This document shows, one piece after another, positions 60,000-64,000 of a stretch of DNA of 64,000 nt (position 1 is the first letter of the stretch; every line of letters begins with the position of its first letter). A model generated the notes under the pieces. The model saw only the letters and a program-made list of their open reading frames with translations. It had not been told where the DNA came from and searched no databases. Made by a program: the position numbers and the translations under genes. The stretch comes from Lentinula raphanica (taxonomy: Eukaryota > Basidiomycota > Agaricomycetes > Agaricales > Omphalotaceae), in NCBI GenBank assembly GCA_027919835.1, contig JANVFP010000014.1:1054001-1118000 (forward strand), written 5' to 3'.

Positions 60000-60649
60000 T
60001 GTCCCAAAGGAGTTAGCACAAAGGGGTGACACGAACACAAGCACAAGCACAACCCTATACAGGGTAAGGGTGAGATTGATCTCAGCGCCAGTGAGGGCAC
60101 GAAGGGCCAATCACTAGGGCTCAGAAGACAAAGACAAGCTAGTTCACAATGACCAAGTCAGTAATATTGGGTGTGAGTAGGATACAAATATGACCCTAGT
60201 TCCCAATGACCAAGAGGTCAAGATAGGGAACCAGGAGTCTAGCTACAGTGGTATGTATACTGAGTGAAACAATAAGTACCCAAAATAGTAGAGATGAACA
60301 GTGTGAGTGAAGAAGATTGGAAAATACAATAACATGAGAATGAAAAAGGTGTAGTGTGAGCAAATGAGAATTGTTGGAAAGATAAGGACTCGGAGTAGTG
60401 ACACTAGCACGAGAGACAGATATGAAGAACAATAACACAAGGACCATAATGCAAGAATGGAAGGAGGAATGGTGACAGAACACAAGAGGAGAATGATAAA
60501 GCATGAGAAGAGAATTGATAATGAAGCAGGAGGTGTGATTGCTAATTGTAGTGAGTCATGAAGAACGATCAGGTGGTAGCAAGGACATATGATGCAAAAA
60601 GGAGTGCATGTGATAAGGAAAAATAACACACATGTCAGATGTCATGACA
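60000..60649 (-). repeat. 3' LTR of a decayed chromovirus
   Basis: 650 bp; on the coding strand it starts TGTCATGACATCTGAC and ends CTCCTTTGGGACA. A purine run (GTAGGAGGGGGGTAA) follows at 60650-60664, the normal place for a polypurine tract. Its inner edge abuts pol sequence. Confidence 0.75.
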
Positions 60650-61522
60650 TTACCCCCCTCCTACAGTTGATGTCCCAGCGACTTCATCTGTAAGGTTTTC
60701 ATAGGGTTGCCACGGAAGTGAGTTGAAGATGGAGGCTGCAATTTTCCGTGGTGCATTTGGGTGAATCTTGTAAAAATCTTCAATTTCTTCATCTGCCGAG
60801 TCCTGTATGTTCTCCTTGTTTATCCATTCATCATGACCTTCATCATATCCTTTCCATCGGACCAAGAATTGAAGCTTCTTCCATTGACCGTAGAAGCAAC
60901 TGTCAAGAACCTTCTCTACCTCATAGAACTCTTCTCCTTCTATAATTTCCAGTTCCGGTAGTGGTGTTAGTGTCCTATTCACATCATTGCCCTTCCAGGG
61001 TGACAGCTGGTTCACATGTATGTTATCATGGATTTCATCCACGATGGGAGATTGAGTTGGTATGTTAGTGGGCCTGTCTTTTCTACCACCTTGAATGGTC
61101 CAAGCTGTCTGCTTCTGAGCTTCTGGTTCTTTTGTCAAATCTTTAATTTGTTGAGGGAAAGCCAGACTGGTTAGCCTACATCAAATGTCGGTGTTTCCCC
61201 TCGGACTTCTTCTCTGATCGCTCTTTGCTCATATGTAAACCTGCTTCGGCATCCTCTCTTGCACATTTTAGCAATTCCAATTGTTTATCAATTGATGGGA
61301 ATTTGTTCCAGATTCCCATTGGAATGTTGAATTTGGGTGTATAGCCATAGAGTGTTTCGAAAGGTGAATGTGAATGAGCAGAGTGGATTAAAGAATTAAT
61401 GACAAATTCAGCAGTAGAGAGGAGATTGTCCCAATCATCTTGTTGTCAACTTACATACATTTGGATGTATCACTCTATCTCCTGATTTGCACGTTCTGTT
61501 TGCCCATTAGTTTCTGGGTGAT
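60650..61522 (-). pseudogene. Pol remnant: integrase end and chromodomain
   Basis: Minus-strand remains of a gypsy pol. About 61510-61190 read as the end of the integrase core and beyond (ETNGQTERANQ, then DDWDNLLSTAEFVINSL and FETLYGYTPKFN), with stop codons and frame changes. 61138-60650 is an open stretch of 162 codons ending in a chromodomain (FLVRWKGYDEGHDEWI). The protease, RT, RNase H, gag and 5' LTR are absent. It belongs to a different chromovirus lineage from the one at 964-8663, judged by its different chromodomain and LTR. Confidence 0.85.
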
Positions 61523-62493
61523 TGTCAGGAATCAGACAAATTCACCTTAATTCCAGAACAAATCATACACATTCCACTCGAAATTCCAACACTTTCTGGG
61601 GCTTCAAGATTATCTGATAATCATGGCTTACTTTCAAGCAAATCCCTTGATAACAATTACAAGAAAACATGAAAATATTGAAAATAACTCTCAAGCATAT
61701 GCCTGCCTAAACTCCAGCTTAAAATGTGCTATTTCCAGCATATTTTCCCACACTATAGGGGACTCAGCACCTCATATGCCCATATACCAAAGGATATATC
61801 CTTGGCCATGGGGGGGTGTTTGGCTAAGGATGGATCCTTGAACTTCCATGAGTTCTCTACAGCGGAATAATTATGCAATAAATTGTACAATTTTTCTATA
61901 CAAGTTATACACTGTTATATACAGTTGAAAGCTCTTACAGTGGAGTCTTACCAATGTGAGATTCCCTGCCTCATCATTGAATCAATATATGGGCGCTGTG
62001 AGAATGCCGGCCCACCACGATCGCCATCATAATAACCCCGACTACCCCGTCTTGGCTGCCCGCAGCCCTGCCTTCTCCCACCATCCCGCCCTCTCATCCT
62101 TTCTCCATCTCTCCTGTCTCTGTGCCTTGCTAAGCACTCTCAGTATGGTCTCAGTCAGGCTCACAACTATGTTTCTACTATACTCCTTGCTGAGTACCCA
62201 GTGCAGTGACAGTGTTTTGCACAATCATTAGTGTCAGTCGAGGCTTACCTGTGACTTCATTGTGGTTGTGTCCCCTCCACCTATAGTTATATATCATCTT
62301 TGCCTTTGTCAATATGGGTATCACCCTTGTCATCAAGTCGACAAAATCACCACCAGTGGTGTATGAGGATCTGGATTTGTATCTGTTCAAAATGGTGACT
62401 ACTACACAGTACACCTCAGTATGTATGTTCATTGAGGTCATTACCATCATTTAGAGTTGTCGCTATCATCACCGCCGGCATTGTTAATTTGTT
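61523..62493. other. Unassigned sequence, possible LTR start
   Basis: The pol remnant stops abruptly at TGTCAGGAATCAGACAAATT, which looks like the beginning of another LTR, but I cannot find its end or a duplication. The rest (to 62493) has short frames only and no recognised protein. Confidence 0.35.
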
Positions 62494-62708
62494 CATCAGG
62501 AAAAGTACCCTTGGCCTAGGTAACCCAGAGATACCCCCCAAAACCTAGGCTCTCCCAAAGCTCCCAAAGAAATCTGAGGCAAACTCAGGCTTGCCCAGGC
62601 TTTTCCAGGCAAACTCAGGCTTTTTCAGGCAAATTCAAAGTTTTTCAACTGCTGAGGTTTTGGGGGGTATCTCTAGGCAGCCTAGGCACCAGGTCAGTTT
62701 TGCTGATG
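62494..62708. mobile_element. CATCAGG element, second subfamily, reversed
   Basis: 215 bp, flanked by TT/TT. It starts CATCAGGAAAAGTACCC and ends CAGTTTTGCTGATG. Interior matches 21717-21941 in reverse, including GAGATACCCCCCAAAACC. Confidence 0.85.
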
Positions 62709-63354
62709 TTGTATGGTGACTTGTGTTGTTTAACATTGGCAATGATTTTATGACTTGTCAAACTTATGTGTACTGACTCTCGGACTCAAAGCATGGAGTT
62801 TGTGTTCAGTCAATGCCAATGGGCACTAGTTCCGAGGTGTAGTAAGTATTGAATATGTTGGCAAATCACAGTGCATCCCCCTTGAATAGTGTATGGATGG
62901 AACAGCTCTTCTTCCCATTCGTAGTCTGCTACCTCTTATCTGATCAGACTTTGAAATCTACTCTTCCTGCCAAATGCTTATACTCAGTGTTTCTCATCAG
63001 CTTTGGAGCTATATGCAATGACTGATCAACGCTCAAGACACTGATGTTGACTAAGTATGAGCTGTATGACCAGTGACCACTGCCTGACGAGGTACATCCT
63101 ATGAAGCGCTATCATGGGTATAGTGGTAGATTCGGACTCTGGGGTCACTGTTCACCAATGAAGCCTCACAGTTGATTAGTGCATGAAATGTTTTGTCTAA
63201 TACCAATGAGTTGTCATTGTGAGTCGTGAAGGACACCAACCACAACAACTTGAAGATGTCATAAAGATCCTTCCTAAATACTAATCATACATATGATGAC
63301 TGGGAACAACATGGACAGCAGACACTAACAGCAACAAGAACTTGAAGACCTTGG
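62709..63354. other. No feature recognised
   Basis: About 650 bp of ordinary composition between an inverted-repeat element and an LTR start. No protein, repeat or RNA signature found on either strand. Confidence 0.4.
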
Positions 63355-63827
63355 TGTTATGAAGCATAACATGTACTTCTAAGCCACCACAAATTGCTCA
63401 AATATTCCCAGCATATCCCTTGATTTTTCCTGATTTTCCTATTATTTTTCCATATTTTTCCATCATTTATTCGGGCAAGTTAAACAACCTCTGCAATCCT
63501 TTTCTATCGACGGCCGAGTCTACGCCGAGGTGGCGCTTATTCAGCATCTCGGCATCCAAACGTGGAAGCGCCGTGCTTTAGTTTATTCTCACGACTTGTT
63601 CCTCTCATCTCTCCCATCTCTTCGACCACCACACCCCTTCTCGACGCCAGAGGACCTCAGAAACCACACCAACGACCGCAAGATACGATGGAGGACACGT
63701 AGAGACGACGAGGCGAGGGATCTAGAGGGTTGGAGGCTGCGGTGACGCGGCCTGCCAACTACAACTATATTTCGTGCATAATCCGTTGTCTAAACGGATT
63801 ACATCCTGACTAATGAAGTACTGTCAT
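63355..63827 (+). mobile_element. LTR start, interrupted
   Basis: Begins TGTTATGAAGCATAACATG like the solo LTR at 22403 and follows it closely for about 470 bp (including CTCGGCATCCAAACGTGGAA). It then departs at the insertion of a CACTTCAGG element at 63828. Whether it is a solo LTR or part of a full element lies outside the window. Confidence 0.8.
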
Positions 63828-63989
63828 CACTTCAGGCACCCACCCAACATGACCCACTTGGGATGGATAAAACCATCCCATAAATACCCCCTAAGGGGTA
63901 CCTAGCCATGGGCCAGACCAATCTGGGCAACCCAAGTTGGGTAGCCCAACAAACTGGGTAACCCATGGATGGGTAGCCCACAGGTTGGA
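63828..63989. mobile_element. Left end of a second CACTTCAGG element
   Basis: Starts CACTTCAGGCACCCACCC inside the LTR. Interior differs from the 29-kb element but again has a short palindrome repeated: TGGGTAGCCCA, TGGGTAACCCA. The other end is beyond the window. Confidence 0.6.
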
Positions 63990-64000
63990 CATCAGGAAAA
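63990..64000. mobile_element. Start of another CATCAGG element
   Basis: CATCAGGAAAA at the window edge matches the left ends of the family. Confidence 0.55.

Overview
The window looks like repeat-dominated DNA from an agaricomycete (mushroom-forming basidiomycete). Three things point there: a KDZ-type transposase pseudogene with the cysteine cluster usual in those fungi, protein-coding genes cut by many 50-60 nt GT-AG introns, and a chromodomain-bearing Ty3/gypsy retrotransposon. I see no housekeeping gene, rRNA or tRNA. The species cannot be named from the sequence.

Layout. The matrix is a 148-bp satellite, in blocks at 1-963, 8664-29179 (interrupted) and 58545-59999. Inserted in it are: an apparently intact chromovirus on the minus strand (964-8663, identical-looking 522-bp LTRs, 5-bp duplication GAAAC); a solo LTR (22403-23921, duplication CATCC); several 0.2-0.3 kb inverted-repeat elements ending CATCAGG...CCTGATG with 2-3 bp duplications; a fragment with a cysteine-rich coiled-coil reading frame (25099-25938); and a long unassigned insert (25966-27616). 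One short satellite stretch (16315-16821) is inverted.

The most interesting object is a 29.4-kb inverted-repeat element at 29180-58544. Its ends begin CACTTCAGGCA and match over about 125-150 bp. It sits in the satellite with a 7-8 bp GC-rich duplication (GGGGCCC). It carries a decayed KDZ transposase gene on the minus strand near its left end (36468-29938), and cargo: three Spt5-like KOW-repeat genes or fragments and two copies of an unrecognised multi-exon acidic protein gene. The cargo is arranged as a duplicated two-gene module (42073-49256 and 50530-55867). Two 3-kb almost perfectly palindromic fold-back elements (39013-42072, 44730-47765) interrupt the cargo. The second splits the acidic-protein gene, and joining its flanks restores an uninterrupted 880-codon frame. 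The gaps and one intron hold minisatellites, each built on its own short palindrome (GGTAATACC, GGGATATCCC, GGAAATTCC types).

Right of the big element the satellite resumes. Then come a decayed chromovirus remnant (60000-61522), two unassigned stretches, another CATCAGG element, the start of a third LTR (63355), and at the edge a second CACTTCAGG element (63828) that itself contains the start of a further CATCAGG element.

No gene here forms a conventional pathway. The functional logic is transposition: gag and pol of the chromovirus for copy-and-paste, the KDZ transposase (now broken) for the big element, and many non-autonomous elements that must use enzymes encoded elsewhere.
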